NCBI RefSeq assembly: GCF_021228795.1
Contig: NZ_CP089309.1
Location: forward strand, 4,027,501 to 4,091,500
Reading direction: 5' to 3'
Origin: Thiocapsa bogorovii
Lineage (GTDB): Bacteria; Pseudomonadota; Gammaproteobacteria; Chromatiales; Chromatiaceae
DNA length: 64,000 nucleotides
The notes beneath the pieces were generated by a model. It was not told the origin of the DNA. It saw only the letters and a program-made list of their open reading frames with translations, and made no database searches. A program made the translations under genes and the position numbers. Below, one piece after another: positions 43,324 to 52,196 of the stretch (the first letter of the stretch is position 1; each line of letters opens with the position of its first letter).

Positions 43324-43577
43324 TGACCCCAATAACCCTGTTTATGGCGAGGATTCGAGCCAGGCGGGCGAGAAGTTGTCCGAAATTTTTGATCCTGCGC
43401 AGGCTACTCTTGAATTGTGCTTTCGCGTAAACTACCAAAAGCGCTAAGGTTTACTGGAGCTGCGACACCGACCGCAGCCTGTGCCTTGGGTCACCACAGA
43501 AAATCCGGCCTCCTGGCCGAATCGCCTCGAGCCACCACGTTTATTACCACGTTACTATCGACCGGAGGAGCTTTACC

Positions 43578-44024
43578 ATGGTCGCATTCGCCGAATTACA
43601 CGCGCAAAACCACAAGATTACGGAGCTCTCGAATGTCTTTCTCTATTTGGTTCGAGACCGTTCAATGTGCGATACGGATGTTACCTGCGACGTCTTCTTC
43701 GATCTGACCAATCGCGTCAAGGAACATATGGAGCTTGTCGATCGGGAGATCTGCAGTCAGCTCATCTCCAATCCCGATCAAAAGATCAAGAACACCGCGA
43801 ATCGTTTTCTCTCCGGCTCGACCGAGATCAAACGCATCTTCAATGCTTATGTGAAGCAATGGTGCTCGCAGAAACGTCGCTCCTTGACCATCGATGATCA
43901 TCCCTCGTTTCTACAGGACACCGAGCAGATGTTTGCGCTGGTGATGGATCGTATTCAGCGCGAGACGGAGCATCTGTATCCACTGATCCGTAAGCTCGGA
44001 GAGGCAGAAAAGCAGGTGGCGTAG
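43578..44024 (+). CDS. Hemerythrin-like (HHE) protein
   Basis: A 148-residue all-helical cytoplasmic protein. His and Glu residues are placed as in HHE/hemerythrin bundles: A-E-L-H-A-Q-N-H-K-I near the start, V-K-E-H-M-E-L-V-D-R-E, D-D-H-P-S-F-L and E-T-E-H-L-Y-P-L. Such proteins bind a di-iron centre and O2, or serve in iron or nitrosative stress. A ribosome-binding site (GGAGGA) lies about 10 bp before the ATG. Family assignment rests on the His pattern, so moderate confidence. Confidence 0.65.
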   Translation: MVAFAELHAQNHKITELSNVFLYLVRDRSMCDTDVTCDVFFDLTNRVKEHMELVDREICSQLISNPDQKIKNTANRFLSGSTEIKRIFNAYVKQWCSQKRRSLTIDDHPSFLQDTEQMFALVMDRIQRETEHLYPLIRKLGEAEKQVA

Positions 44025-44075
44025 CGGGGCAGGGCGACGACGCGGAGCGGATGTCATGAGTTTGGTCGCGGGTCA

Positions 44076-44146
44076 GGTGGACAAGCGCAGCGCAGTCCAC
44101 CAAATCCCAACGCCGACGTGGGCGGACTGCGCTGCGCTTGTCCACC
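44076..44146. repeat. Dispersed inverted repeat, family B (copy 1)
   Basis: A perfect 23-bp inverted repeat (arms 44076-44098 and 44124-44146, beginning GGTGGACAAGCGCAGCGC) around a 25-base loop. It sits between the convergent hemerythrin-like gene and nifM and could act as a strong hairpin at both 3' ends. Related copies lie at 45963, 51699 and (variant) 56536. Confidence 0.85.
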
Positions 44147-44207
44147 CACCGCTCCAATCGGCGACGTGATGGGGTTTAGCGGCGAGGCGATCGAAAACCC
44201 AGACGCG

Positions 44208-45080
44208 CTAGTTCCGGCGCAGCGACGCGATCCAATCCTTTTGAGCTTCGCGTCGGCGTCGCTGTTCGAGTGCCGACCGAATCTTGGCCCGCGCCTGCTC
44301 GAAGTCCACCGATCTTTCCGGCTCGATACCCTCGCAGAGCAGAAGATGAAAGCCGATGTCGGATTCCAACGGCCCACTCATTTCCCCTGCCTGTAACCCA
44401 AATAGTCCTTTGTCCAGCTGCGGGAAGAGTTGTCCCGGCCTCACGCGTCCGAGGTTCCCGTCCTCTGTTGCCGTAGGACACTCGGAATGCCTTCGGGCCA
44501 GCTCGCCGAATCGCTCGGTATGACCCTTCAGGTCTGCCGCGATCCGTTCGATCCGCGCGCGCGACGCGTCGCGAGTGTTCTCCGGATAGTCGTCGTTGAC
44601 GGTAATAAGGATGTGGCGTGCAGCGCGGTGCTCCGGTGTCAGGAAGCGCTCGCGATGCAACTCGTAGAAGAGCCGCTCATCAACCTCGGTGATCGGTTCT
44701 GCGTAGCTGCCAACACGCTGCATCACGGCGTCGAAGGTGAGCTCGCGCAGGAGCGCACGGCGCATGGTGTCCTCGTCCAGACCGTTGCGGGCCATGTCCT
44801 CTTCGAAGTCGTCCGTGTCGGGATAGCGGCCCCGCAGCTCCCCGAGTGCGTCCTCGATTCGCTGCTCCGGTACGACCGCGTCTAGCGCCTCGCACGATGA
44901 AAGCACCAGGCTTTCCAGGTCGAAGGTCCGGCGGGCCTGGCTTTCGACCTCGGCCATACGCCGTGCGTCAATGCTGACCAGATCGCATTGAAAACGCTCG
45001 AACGCCGCGCGCAGCAGGTGATAGCGATACTCGCCGTCCATCGACGAGACCGGCGATTGACGAAGGGATGTCGTTGTCAC
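44208..45080 (-). CDS. nifM: Nitrogenase maturation protein NifM (parvulin-type isomerase)
   Basis: A 290-residue protein with an N-terminal helical region and a C-terminal parvulin-like PPIase domain: A-A-R-H-I-L-I-T-V-N, F-G-E-L-A-R-R-H-S-E-C-P-T, G-N-L-G-R-V-R-P-G-Q-L, G-P-L-E-S-D-I-G-F-H-L-L. NifM is needed for active Fe protein (NifH) in Azotobacter and Klebsiella. Its ATG overlaps the nifZ stop by 4 bp. Gene order supports NifM over a generic SurA-like isomerase. There is no signal peptide. Confidence 0.9.
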   Translation of the reverse strand: MTTTSLRQSPVSSMDGEYRYHLLRAAFERFQCDLVSIDARRMAEVESQARRTFDLESLVLSSCEALDAVVPEQRIEDALGELRGRYPDTDDFEEDMARNGLDEDTMRRALLRELTFDAVMQRVGSYAEPITEVDERLFYELHRERFLTPEHRAARHILITVNDDYPENTRDASRARIERIAADLKGHTERFGELARRHSECPTATEDGNLGRVRPGQLFPQLDKGLFGLQAGEMSGPLESDIGFHLLLCEGIEPERSVDFEQARAKIRSALEQRRRREAQKDWIASLRRN

Positions 45081-45568
45081 GGCGCTTCGACCTCCGACCC
45101 CGGCCTGTCCGGGGTATCGCTCTGGATAGCGGCGGACTCGATCAACGCGGATTCGGGCACCTGAAGCGTCGGCCTATCGGCGAAATGGACCTCGTAGGCG
45201 ACTCCGGCCGGATGATCCCGAAGCACACGCATCACCTCGCCGATCTCCCCGGCCTCGACCAAGACCTCGCCCCGAATGCCGAGCGGCACCCGGCTGGCGA
45301 CCTTCTCGCGTGCCTCGAAGCGGCTTGGTGTCCAGGGTGCCGAGGCGGCTTGAAGCTCCTCCTCGCGGCAGCCCACGACCAAATCATGTTCCAGGAAATG
45401 CACCGAGTAGATGATCTGGTCTTGAAGAAAGGTCCCGATGTCGCGGACGAAGCCGGTGCTGCCGCGTCGGATCAAGAGGGTTCCGGTCTGGCGCCCCGGA
45501 AAGGTGCCGTCGTTGCGCACATTGCGCACGACGCGCACCTCGTCGCCATACTCAAAGCCGGGCCGCAT
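45077..45568 (-). CDS. nifZ: Nitrogenase P-cluster assembly protein NifZ
   Basis: A 163-residue protein starting M-R-P-G-F-E-Y-G-D-E-V-R-V-V-R-N-V-R-N-D-G, with G-T-L-L-I-R-R-G-S-T-G-F-V-R-D-I-G and V-H-F-L-E, the NifZ signature. NifZ assists formation of the second P-cluster in the MoFe protein. It overlaps nifW by 17 bp at its start and nifM by 4 bp at its end, so the three genes are tightly coupled. Confidence 0.92.
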   Translation of the reverse strand: MRPGFEYGDEVRVVRNVRNDGTFPGRQTGTLLIRRGSTGFVRDIGTFLQDQIIYSVHFLEHDLVVGCREEELQAASAPWTPSRFEAREKVASRVPLGIRGEVLVEAGEIGEVMRVLRDHPAGVAYEVHFADRPTLQVPESALIESAAIQSDTPDRPGSEVEAP

Positions 45569-45896
45569 CGGGCATTTGCTCCGTCAGATCGCTGAGCGCG
45601 ACCCGCACGCTTTTGGGCTCGTTCATTCGAAAGACGCGGAAGACCTTCTCGGTCGCGGCATCGGAGATCACGAAATCGCGATAGGCCGACTTTAGGAGAT
45701 CCGCATACAGGGCACGACGGGCGATCCCGGAATCGGGCATCTCATCGACCTGCTCCAAGTAATCGTGAAAGCGCTGAAGGATATGCAGGCGATTGACATG
45801 AACGACGGCGGGATCGAAATCGATCTCGAAATAGGTCAGAAAGTCTTCGGCACTGGAGAGATCCTCGAGGTCGAGGTCGAATTCATCGTCGGTCAT
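45552..45896 (-). CDS. nifW: Nitrogenase-protecting protein NifW
   Basis: A 114-residue protein with the NifW pattern: L-S-S-A-E-D-F-L-T-Y-F, V-V-H-V-N-R-L-H-I-L-Q-R-F-H-D-Y-L, and Y-A-D-L-L-K-S-A-Y-R-D-F-V. NifW protects the MoFe protein from oxygen damage or helps its maturation. The ATG at 45896 follows an AAGGAG ribosome-binding site; an earlier ATG (45911) would include that site in the coding region, so it is rejected. Confidence 0.93.
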   Translation of the reverse strand: MTDDEFDLDLEDLSSAEDFLTYFEIDFDPAVVHVNRLHILQRFHDYLEQVDEMPDSGIARRALYADLLKSAYRDFVISDAATEKVFRVFRMNEPKSVRVALSDLTEQMPDAARL

Positions 45897-45962
45897 GGTC
45901 GTCTCCTTCATTGCAGTCTTGGTGGCATGATTGAGTCGCGGGTCTTTCTCACAAAACCGGGC

Positions 45963-46043
45963 GGTAGGGTGGACGAGCGAGAGTGAAGTCCACCGAGCCT
46001 CATGCCGGCGCCGGTGAACTGCGCTGCGCTTGTCCACCCTACC
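45963..46043. repeat. Dispersed inverted repeat, family B (copy 2)
   Basis: The outer arms GGTAGGGTGGAC (45963-45974) and GTCCACCCTACC (46032-46043) are a perfect 12-bp inverted repeat, with weaker pairing inward. It lies upstream of nifW, in a 350-bp gap that also holds a family A element. Confidence 0.8.
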
Positions 46044-46164
46044 CATCGTCCTGACTTGTTCGCCAAGCCGGCGCTCGCATCGCTTGGCGCGGAGCGCCAC
46101 GGGGCATGCGTGACACCGCAGAGCGGTTGTCACGAGTTTCATCTCTGAAAACTCTTTTCGATCC

Positions 46165-46250
46165 CTAAACCGCGTCCGGCACGATCCGACCGAGTTGCAC
46201 CGAGCGTCTCGGTACGCTCGGCATCTCCCGTCGCACAGGACGCGGTTTAG
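46165..46250. repeat. Dispersed inverted repeat, family A (copy 6)
   Basis: CTAAACCGCGTCC (46165-46177) pairs perfectly with GGACGCGGTTTAG (46238-46250); 86 bp in total. An inner hairpin (CCGAGCG...CGCTCGG) is present. The right arm holds the TAA stop (46247-46249) of the TPR-like gene downstream of nifV, again at a gene's 3' end. Confidence 0.85.
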
Positions 46251-46789
46251 CCCTTGAAGTACCGCACATTGTCGCCCGCGCCCTTGAGCGCGGATCGCGT
46301 CACCGCGGAACGCGCCATCGCATGCAGCTCGCCGATGCCGAGCCGATCGCTGGTGTCGACCTCGGCGATCTTTTCGAAACGTTTCAGTGCGCCCGCTGCG
46401 TCGCCGAGGCGAAACAGGAGGTATCCGGAGCCTTTCAACGCCAACAGCAGGAATCGCGTCAAGCTCATCGAGATGAGCACCGACTGCCCGAGATCGGCCT
46501 CGCGCAGGTCCCGCCAGTCGGTCGGTAGGTCGAGCCTGGCCGCGGTCAGCGCGATCGCACGGTCGGCCGTGATGAGGGCCTCGCGATATCTGTGCCGGTA
46601 GTAAAAATAGCGATAGAGCGCGACCAGGACGGTCAGGTGTTCCGGTTGGAGAAAATAGGCGAGCAGCAGCCGATCCTCTGCGGTGTCATCGCCGTAGCCT
46701 TCCGCCGCCTCGTCGAGGAGCCGCTCCACATCCGGCGAGACAGGCTCGTCGAAATACATGGGTTCGCCGTCGAAATCCAAGAGATCCAT
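46247..46789 (-). CDS. nif-cluster TPR-like protein, unknown function
   Basis: A 180-residue acidic, helical protein. It starts M-D-L-L-D-F-D-G-E-P-M-Y-F-D-E. Helical pairs in the middle (H-L-T-V-L-V-A-L-Y-R-Y-F-Y-Y-R-H-R-Y-R-E, and G-D-A-A-G-A-L-K-R-F-E-K-I) resemble tetratricopeptide repeats. It follows nifV by 21 bp and precedes nifW, the place where other gammaproteobacteria carry small nif-associated genes. A role in nitrogenase assembly is inferred only from position. Confidence 0.75.
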   Translation of the reverse strand: MDLLDFDGEPMYFDEPVSPDVERLLDEAAEGYGDDTAEDRLLLAYFLQPEHLTVLVALYRYFYYRHRYREALITADRAIALTAARLDLPTDWRDLREADLGQSVLISMSLTRFLLLALKGSGYLLFRLGDAAGALKRFEKIAEVDTSDRLGIGELHAMARSAVTRSALKGAGDNVRYFKG

Positions 46790-46810
46790 CGTGCGCGTCT
46801 CCTTCCGAGC

Positions 46811-47959
46811 TTATTGAACCCGAACGGCCAGCGGATTGCCGATTTCCGCGAGGAATCCCATCAACTCCAGTGCCTCGGGCGGGCGCTTGCTTTGGGTCGC
46901 GAAGCGCCGGACCAGGGGAAGGAGCCGATCGGCGTCATCGAGATTCAGATCGAAGCAGAGCAGATCAGCGTAGGCTTGGCGAATCGCGTGCCGTCCGGAA
47001 TGCTTGCCGAGCACCAGGTGATGCTTGCGCCCGACGTCGGCGGGATCGATGCCTTGATAGTTCATCGGATCCTTCAACAGACCGTCGACATGGATGCCGG
47101 ATTCGTGCATGAAGGCGCCGTCGCCGACCAAGCTCTTATGCCAGGCGACGGGCTTTCCAGAGGCCCGTGCGACCAGTCCGGAAAGCTCCGCGAAGGTGTG
47201 CAGGTCGATTCCGCTGTCGATACCGTGAAGGTGCTTGAGCCCCATCACGACCTCTTCGAGCGCGGCGTTCCCGGCCCGCTCGCCGAGCCCGTGGACGGTC
47301 GTGTTGAGGTGCGTCGCGCCGCCGCGGACCGCTGCCAGGCTGTTGGCGGTTGCCAGCCCGAGGTCGTCGTGGGCATGCATCTCGATCTCGATGTCCACCA
47401 TGGCGCGAAGATCGCGCATGCGCTCGTAGACCGTGAAGGGGTCCATCAGGCCGACCGTGTCGGCGAAGCGGAAGCGTCGGGCGCCGGCGTCTTGAGCGGC
47501 CTCTGCGGCGAGCCAGAGAAGCTCCGGGTCGGCGCGCGAGGCATCCTCGGCACCGACACAGACCTCGAGCCCCATGTCGAGAGCGACCCCGACCTGGTGT
47601 CGGATCTGCGCGATGACCCAGGCACGATCGCGTCCGAGCTTGCGGGTAATCTGCTGGTCGGAGACCGGGATGGACAGATCCACCATGTCGACGCCCAGGT
47701 CGCGGCATTGCGCGATGTCCGCGGGGCGCATTCGGGTCCAGACCATCAGACGTGCCGAGAGCCCGAGCGCGGCGACGGCCCGGATCGACTCGCGCTCCTC
47801 TTCTCCCATCGCAGGGATGCCGACCTCGAGCTCGCGCACGCCGAGTGCGTCGAGACCGCGCGCGATCGCGAGTTTCTCCTCGATCGAGAAGGCGACGCCG
47901 GCCGATTGCTCGCCGTCGCGTAAGGTTGTGTCGTTGATCGTGACCTGTTGCGGTTCCAT
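46811..47959 (-). CDS. nifV: Homocitrate synthase NifV
   Basis: A 382-residue enzyme that condenses acetyl-CoA and 2-oxoglutarate to homocitrate, the organic ligand of FeMo-co. The HMGL-like barrel has D-T-T-L-R-D-G-E-Q near the N-terminus, metal ligands in H-A-H-D-D-L-G and H-E-S-G-I-H-V-D-G, and a short C-terminal domain without the leucine-type regulatory extension, fitting NifV rather than LeuA. A good AGGAG site precedes the ATG. A sigma-54-type promoter is visible upstream. Confidence 0.93.
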   Translation of the reverse strand: MEPQQVTINDTTLRDGEQSAGVAFSIEEKLAIARGLDALGVRELEVGIPAMGEEERESIRAVAALGLSARLMVWTRMRPADIAQCRDLGVDMVDLSIPVSDQQITRKLGRDRAWVIAQIRHQVGVALDMGLEVCVGAEDASRADPELLWLAAEAAQDAGARRFRFADTVGLMDPFTVYERMRDLRAMVDIEIEMHAHDDLGLATANSLAAVRGGATHLNTTVHGLGERAGNAALEEVVMGLKHLHGIDSGIDLHTFAELSGLVARASGKPVAWHKSLVGDGAFMHESGIHVDGLLKDPMNYQGIDPADVGRKHHLVLGKHSGRHAIRQAYADLLCFDLNLDDADRLLPLVRRFATQSKRPPEALELMGFLAEIGNPLAVRVQ

Positions 47960-47992
47960 GCCCGGCTCCTCGAAGATGTCGAAGACTCCTTA

Positions 47993-48008
47993 AGCAAACA
48001 GCAAGCCA
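47993..48008 (-). promoter_or_regulatory. Candidate sigma-54 (-24/-12) promoter of nifV
   Basis: On the minus strand the sequence reads TGGCTTGCTGTTTGCT: GG and GC separated by exactly 10 bases, with TTGC at -12. The predicted start of transcription would be about 20-25 bp before the nifV ATG, consistent with NifA/RpoN control. I could not find a clear NifA upstream site (TGT-N10-ACA), so confidence is moderate. Confidence 0.45.
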
Positions 48009-48184
48009 TACTTGTTTATTCATAAAATCATGAACTTGAATCTGATCGATCGTGAGGTTGGCGGGTTTCCGACATGCCTGGCCGAGGCGGCCATGTCGCA
48101 CAGACAACGGCACTCGAAAAGCTTTGCGCCGATCGCGCCTTTGCGGTTCCAATAGACAGTGCGATGACAACGAGCGGATTGCGG

Positions 48185-49939
48185 ATGACCGAACGACCCA
48201 CCCTCGCCGGGGGCGCCACCCTCGCCATCACGGGCTCCGGCGGCAGCGGGGCGGTCACGGCGGGTCTCATCCTGCTCGCCGCGGTCGGTCGCGCCGGCTA
48301 TTTCGGCCTGCTCGGCCGCTCGGCCGGTCCGCAGATTCGCGGCGGCGAGTCCGCGGCCATGCTGCGCTTCGGGCCGCAGCCGATCGAGTGCATGGGTGAT
48401 CGCTTCGACCTGCTCGTGGGATTGGACTGGGAGAACGTCGCCCGCTTTGCCGACGAGCTGCCCCTCGATCGCAACAGTCTTATCTTGACCGACGCGCAGG
48501 CCGGGCCGATCCCCGAGATCCTCGTCCGCTCCGGCGCGCAGGTGCGAAGCCTGCCCTGGAAGGCGCTCGCCGATGCCGAGACGGAAGGCCGGGTGAACAT
48601 GGTCGCGCTCGGTATGGTCGGCGCGATGCTCGGGCTGCCGCTGGACGCACTCGAAGCCGGCGTTCGTGCGACGCTCGGCGGCAAGGGCGGCCGCATCCTG
48701 ACCCCCTCCTTGGATTGCGTCCGCTCCGGGTATGCGGCAGCTGCCGCTGCGCCCGTGCCATCAACCACGCTTCACCCAGCCGTCGCGCGCTGGAACATCA
48801 GCGGCAACGAGGCCGCAGGGCTGGGCGCCGTTCGCGGCGGGGTGCGATTCGTGGCCGCTTATCCCATCACCCCGGCGAGCGAGGTGCTGGAGTGGCTGGC
48901 ACCCCGCTTGGAGCTGCTGGGCGGGTCGTTGCTCCAAGCCGAGGACGAGCTGGCCTCGATCAACATGATCATCGGCAGCTCGTTCGGCGGCGTGCCCTCG
49001 CTGACGGCGACCTCCGGCCCGGGTCTAAGTCTTATGGTTGAGGGCTTGGGTCTTGCCGTGGCGAGCGAGACCCCGGTCGTGGTCGTCAATGTCCAGCGCG
49101 GCGGTCCTTCGACCGGCATCCCGACCAAGTCAGAGCAGTCCGATCTCAACATCGCGCTTTACGGCCTGCACGGCGACGCCCCGCATCTCGTCCTGGCGGC
49201 TTTAGGGATTCGCGATTGCATCGACACGGTCGAATGGGCGGTCGGTCTGGCCGAGCACCTGCAGACGGTCGCGATCGTGCTGTCGGACCAGATGCTGGGT
49301 CAGTCGCGTGCGATCATCGACCCACCCGGCGACCAGGCGTTCGGGGCATGCACGAGGCCGCACATGCGACGGCTGATTGCCGGTGCCGCCGATTCCGATC
49401 ACCGGCGTTATCGGCCGGCGCCGGACGGGGTCTCGCCGATGGCCTTGCCCGGCGTGCCGGGCGGCATGTATACGGCCGAGGGTCTTGAACACGGCGCGGG
49501 CGGTACGCCGTCGAGTCGCGCGATCGACCATGCCGAGCAGCTCGGTAAACGCCTGCATAAACTGACCGGCTTCGACTATGGACCGAGTTGGGCCGAGATC
49601 CGGGGCGAGGGCGACCATCTGCTTTTGACCTGGGGTTCGTCGGCGGGGCCGGTCTTCGAGGCCGCCGAGCGTCTGCGTGACTCGGGCACTCCGACGCGGG
49701 TGATCGCCCTGCGCCTGCTGGAGCCACTGCAACGCGAGGCGCTGCTCGAGGCGATCGGATCGGCCGGCTCGATCCTGGTGGTCGAGCAAAACCAGACCGC
49801 ACAGTGCTTCGCCTATCTTCATTCACAACAGGCGCTCCCGGCGCATGCACGCTCCTATGCACGCGCCGGCCCCTTACCCTTGCGTCCCGCCGAGATCATG
49901 GGCGCGCTGATCGAATGTCATGAGCGCGAGGAGACTTGA
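48185..49939 (+). CDS. 2-oxoacid:ferredoxin oxidoreductase, fused gamma-alpha subunit
   Basis: A 584-residue subunit. Residues 1-190 are the gamma domain (G-S-G-G-S-G-A-V-T-A-G...S-A-G-P-Q-I-R-G-G-E-S). The rest is the alpha domain with G-N-E-A-A-G-L-G-A, Y-P-I-T-P-A-S-E-V, T-S-G-P-G-L-S-L-M and N-V-Q-R-G-G-P-S-T-G. With the next gene it forms a KorAB-type enzyme oxidising a 2-oxoacid (probably 2-oxoglutarate) and reducing ferredoxin. It is divergent from nifV and may supply electrons to nitrogenase (inference). The start at 48185 matches where homology begins; ATG 48164 is possible. Confidence 0.88.
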   Translation: MTERPTLAGGATLAITGSGGSGAVTAGLILLAAVGRAGYFGLLGRSAGPQIRGGESAAMLRFGPQPIECMGDRFDLLVGLDWENVARFADELPLDRNSLILTDAQAGPIPEILVRSGAQVRSLPWKALADAETEGRVNMVALGMVGAMLGLPLDALEAGVRATLGGKGGRILTPSLDCVRSGYAAAAAAPVPSTTLHPAVARWNISGNEAAGLGAVRGGVRFVAAYPITPASEVLEWLAPRLELLGGSLLQAEDELASINMIIGSSFGGVPSLTATSGPGLSLMVEGLGLAVASETPVVVVNVQRGGPSTGIPTKSEQSDLNIALYGLHGDAPHLVLAALGIRDCIDTVEWAVGLAEHLQTVAIVLSDQMLGQSRAIIDPPGDQAFGACTRPHMRRLIAGAADSDHRRYRPAPDGVSPMALPGVPGGMYTAEGLEHGAGGTPSSRAIDHAEQLGKRLHKLTGFDYGPSWAEIRGEGDHLLLTWGSSAGPVFEAAERLRDSGTPTRVIALRLLEPLQREALLEAIGSAGSILVVEQNQTAQCFAYLHSQQALPAHARSYARAGPLPLRPAEIMGALIECHEREET

Positions 49940-49940
49940 G

Positions 49941-50777
49941 ATGGATGCCGCCAGCATCACCCCGACCCTCCGAGCCAAGGACTACAAGTCCGAGGTTGCA
50001 CCCGTTTGGTGCCCCGGCTGCGGACATTTCGCCGTCCTTTCCGCCGTCACCAAGGCACTCGCGCATCTGAAGCTCGCCAAGGAGCGCGTCGCCATGATTT
50101 CGGGCATCGGCTGCTCTTCCCGACTGCCGGCCTATGTCGACGCCTTCGGCTTCCACGGGATTCACGGCCGTGCGTTGCCGCTTGCCTCCGGGCTTAAGGC
50201 GGCTCGGCCTGATCTCACCGTCATCGTAACCGGCGGCGACGGCGACGGCTTTTCGATCGGGGGCAACCACTTCCTGCACGCCTGTCGACGCAATATGGAC
50301 CTGACCTATATCGTGATGGACAACGAGGTCTACGGCATGACCAAGGGTCAGGCCTCGCCGACCACGCAGCCGGATTGGGCCAAGAGCAAGCTCACGCCGC
50401 ACGGCACCGGCATGCGGCCCTTCCTGCCCACCGCGATTGCGCTTGCGGCCGGCGCGAGCTTTATCGCCCGAGGCTTCGCGGGCGATCCCAACGGATTGAC
50501 CAAGCTGTTGGTCGAGGCGATCGAGCATCCCGGATTCGCTTTCCTGCAGGTCTTGAGTCCCTGCCAGACTTTTCGCCCGGAGCAAAAGGAGTGGAAGCAT
50601 CTGGTTCACCCCGTCGACATGGCGCCCACCGCCGATTCCGTCGAGGCCGCGCGCTCTATCCAGGCCGACGACGGTATGGCGCTAGGCCTGTTCTATGCCC
50701 GGCGGCTCCCGGTCTGGCAGCCGCAAAACCAGGCGACTGCGACCCCGGCGGATCTGGAGCGGGAGTTTGCGCTATGA
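49941..50777 (+). CDS. 2-oxoacid:ferredoxin oxidoreductase, beta (TPP) subunit
   Basis: A 278-residue subunit with W-C-P-G-C-G-H-F near the N-terminus and the thiamine-diphosphate/Mg motif G-D-G-D-G-F-S-I-G-G-N-H, then M-D-N-E-V-Y-G-M-T-K-G-Q. Cysteines of the KorB type are present. It begins 1 bp after the alpha stop with a GAGGAG site; the earlier ATG at 49920 lies inside the alpha gene and is not preferred. It overlaps the ferritin-like gene by 4 bp. Confidence 0.9.
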   Translation: MDAASITPTLRAKDYKSEVAPVWCPGCGHFAVLSAVTKALAHLKLAKERVAMISGIGCSSRLPAYVDAFGFHGIHGRALPLASGLKAARPDLTVIVTGGDGDGFSIGGNHFLHACRRNMDLTYIVMDNEVYGMTKGQASPTTQPDWAKSKLTPHGTGMRPFLPTAIALAAGASFIARGFAGDPNGLTKLLVEAIEHPGFAFLQVLSPCQTFRPEQKEWKHLVHPVDMAPTADSVEAARSIQADDGMALGLFYARRLPVWQPQNQATATPADLEREFAL

Positions 50778-51304
50778 GCACCCCTTCGAATCAGCGCATC
50801 GAGTCCGTCGCCGAGTTTCTGGTGCACGCCCTCGAGCTCGAGCACGAATCGGCCGAGCGTTACCGCCAGCTCGCCGAGACCATGAGCCTGCACCATAACC
50901 ACACGGTCGCCGCCGTCTTCCGACTCCTTGCAGACATGAGCGAAGCACACGCCTCGGAGGTGACCGCCCGTGCGGAAGGAATCCGGCTCCCGGAGATCGC
51001 CCCCTGGGACTTCAAATGGGCCTGTCCCGGCAGCCCCGAGGTCGATTGCGACGACTTCGACGTGAACTATCTGATGACGCCGCTCCAAGCCTTCGAGCTG
51101 GCGCTGTACAACGAGATCCGCGGCCGCGACTTCTACGCCTTCGTCGCGACCGATTCACCGGAGCCGAAGGTTCGCGCCCTCGCTGCCGAGATGGCCGCCG
51201 AAGAGAACGAGCACGTCGAGCTGGTCACCACTTGGGTCGAACGCGAGCGCCTGGTTGCAACCCGGATGCCCGAGGATCTGGATCCGCCGAATCTACAGGG
51301 CTGA
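50774..51304 (+). CDS. Ferritin-like / rubrerythrin-type di-iron protein
   Basis: A 176-residue four-helix protein with Glu and ExxH di-iron ligands: L-E-L-E-H-E-S-A-E-R-Y, S-E-A-H-A-S-E-V, Y-N-E-I-R-G-R-D-F-Y and A-A-E-E-N-E-H-V-E-L. The C-terminal rubredoxin domain of classical rubrerythrin is absent. Its ATG overlaps the beta-subunit stop (ATGA), so it shares the operon. A likely job is peroxide or oxygen protection of the ferredoxin-linked enzymes. Confidence 0.8.
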   Translation: MSTPSNQRIESVAEFLVHALELEHESAERYRQLAETMSLHHNHTVAAVFRLLADMSEAHASEVTARAEGIRLPEIAPWDFKWACPGSPEVDCDDFDVNYLMTPLQAFELALYNEIRGRDFYAFVATDSPEPKVRALAAEMAAEENEHVELVTTWVERERLVATRMPEDLDPPNLQG

Positions 51305-51412
51305 AGCCCGACCCTCGCCGCTTGCCACGGGCGAACTGAACACCTGGGCCTGCCGGGTCGTTTACTCGGCTGGACGCCTCAACGTTCTGTTCGACCAAAG
51401 CCAGCCCCGACC

Positions 51413-51661
51413 ATGACTGCCGACGAGCTGTCCTCACCCTTCGGCGTCAGTAAGCGCACGGGCTCGACGCAATCGAGCGCGATCCTTAAACGGCTCAGCT
51501 CACACCCAGGCGATCCAAATTGGACACTTCCCAGCCGCCTTGCCGACAACCCGCGGGCCTGGATGATCCAGTTGAACGGCTTCATCCTCGACGCCGGAAA
51601 GGCCCCTCGCGAGATTCGAGAAGAGACATTGCGGCTCGGGTTGATCCCCGATCTGCCATAA
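51413..51661 (+). CDS. Possible truncated DUF6398-like (HTH) protein
   Basis: An 82-residue frame whose first part (T-A-D-E-L-S-S-P-F-G-V-S-K-R-T-G-S) resembles a helix-turn-helix, followed by D-P-N-W-T-L-P-S-R-L-A-D-N-P and W-M-I-Q-L-N-G-F-I-L-D-A-G. From memory these segments match the C-terminal half of DUF6398-type proteins, whose N-terminal half is missing here. It may be a gene remnant. It is followed by a family B repeat. Confidence 0.4.
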   Translation: MTADELSSPFGVSKRTGSTQSSAILKRLSSHPGDPNWTLPSRLADNPRAWMIQLNGFILDAGKAPREIREETLRLGLIPDLP

Positions 51662-51698
51662 GCCATCCGTGATCGAAGACCGCCTCGCGCTGATCGTA

Positions 51699-51780
51699 GC
51701 CGTAGGGACAAGCGCGACGCAGTCCACCACCGCCGGCGCGGAGTTCGGTGGACTTCGCTCTCGCTCGTTCACCCTACGGC
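51699..51780. repeat. Dispersed inverted repeat, family B (copy 3)
   Basis: GCCGTAGGG (51699-51707) pairs with CCCTACGGC (51772-51780). Inner segments CAAGCGCGACGCAGTCCACC and GGTGGACTTCGC match copies 1 and 2 of the family. It is 82 bp long. The rest of the gap to the exonuclease gene (51781-52196) shows no supported gene. Confidence 0.8.
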
Positions 51781-52196
51781 CTGGAATATGAGCAACGCCC
51801 CACAGACCGGCAAGCCCGTTCCCGGCATCGACCATCGGTCGACTTAACGAGATCCGGCAGTTGAGCGGCTCCTGGGGTGCGTCCCGCTCCGTGTCCGGCA
51901 AGGCGCGACGAGGGCGATCGTCGCGAATCGACAGCACGCCGGGATCGACGACTTGCAGTCGTCCTCTTCCGCTGCCCTTACGGCCTGCGGGGTCGAGTTC
52001 TTGCCGGCGGTCAGGGATCGTCATGGGTGGGGTACGACCGACAATGCTATGCTCGCGACAGGGTTTGGGAAGCGTGCACGGCAGTCGTGCACCATTGGAT
52101 GCGCGCGTGCCGGGCGAGACGCCTTCGCCATGCCACGGAACAGATCGGCAACTTTGACCAGCAAGGGCTTCAGCGGCGACGAGGAGACGAAGAGGA

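Noticed and set aside
48020-48160. NifA upstream activating site (TGT-N10-ACA) for nifV
   Set aside because: No segment in this stretch fits the spacing; only shorter or mismatched words were found, so only the sigma-54 box is reported.
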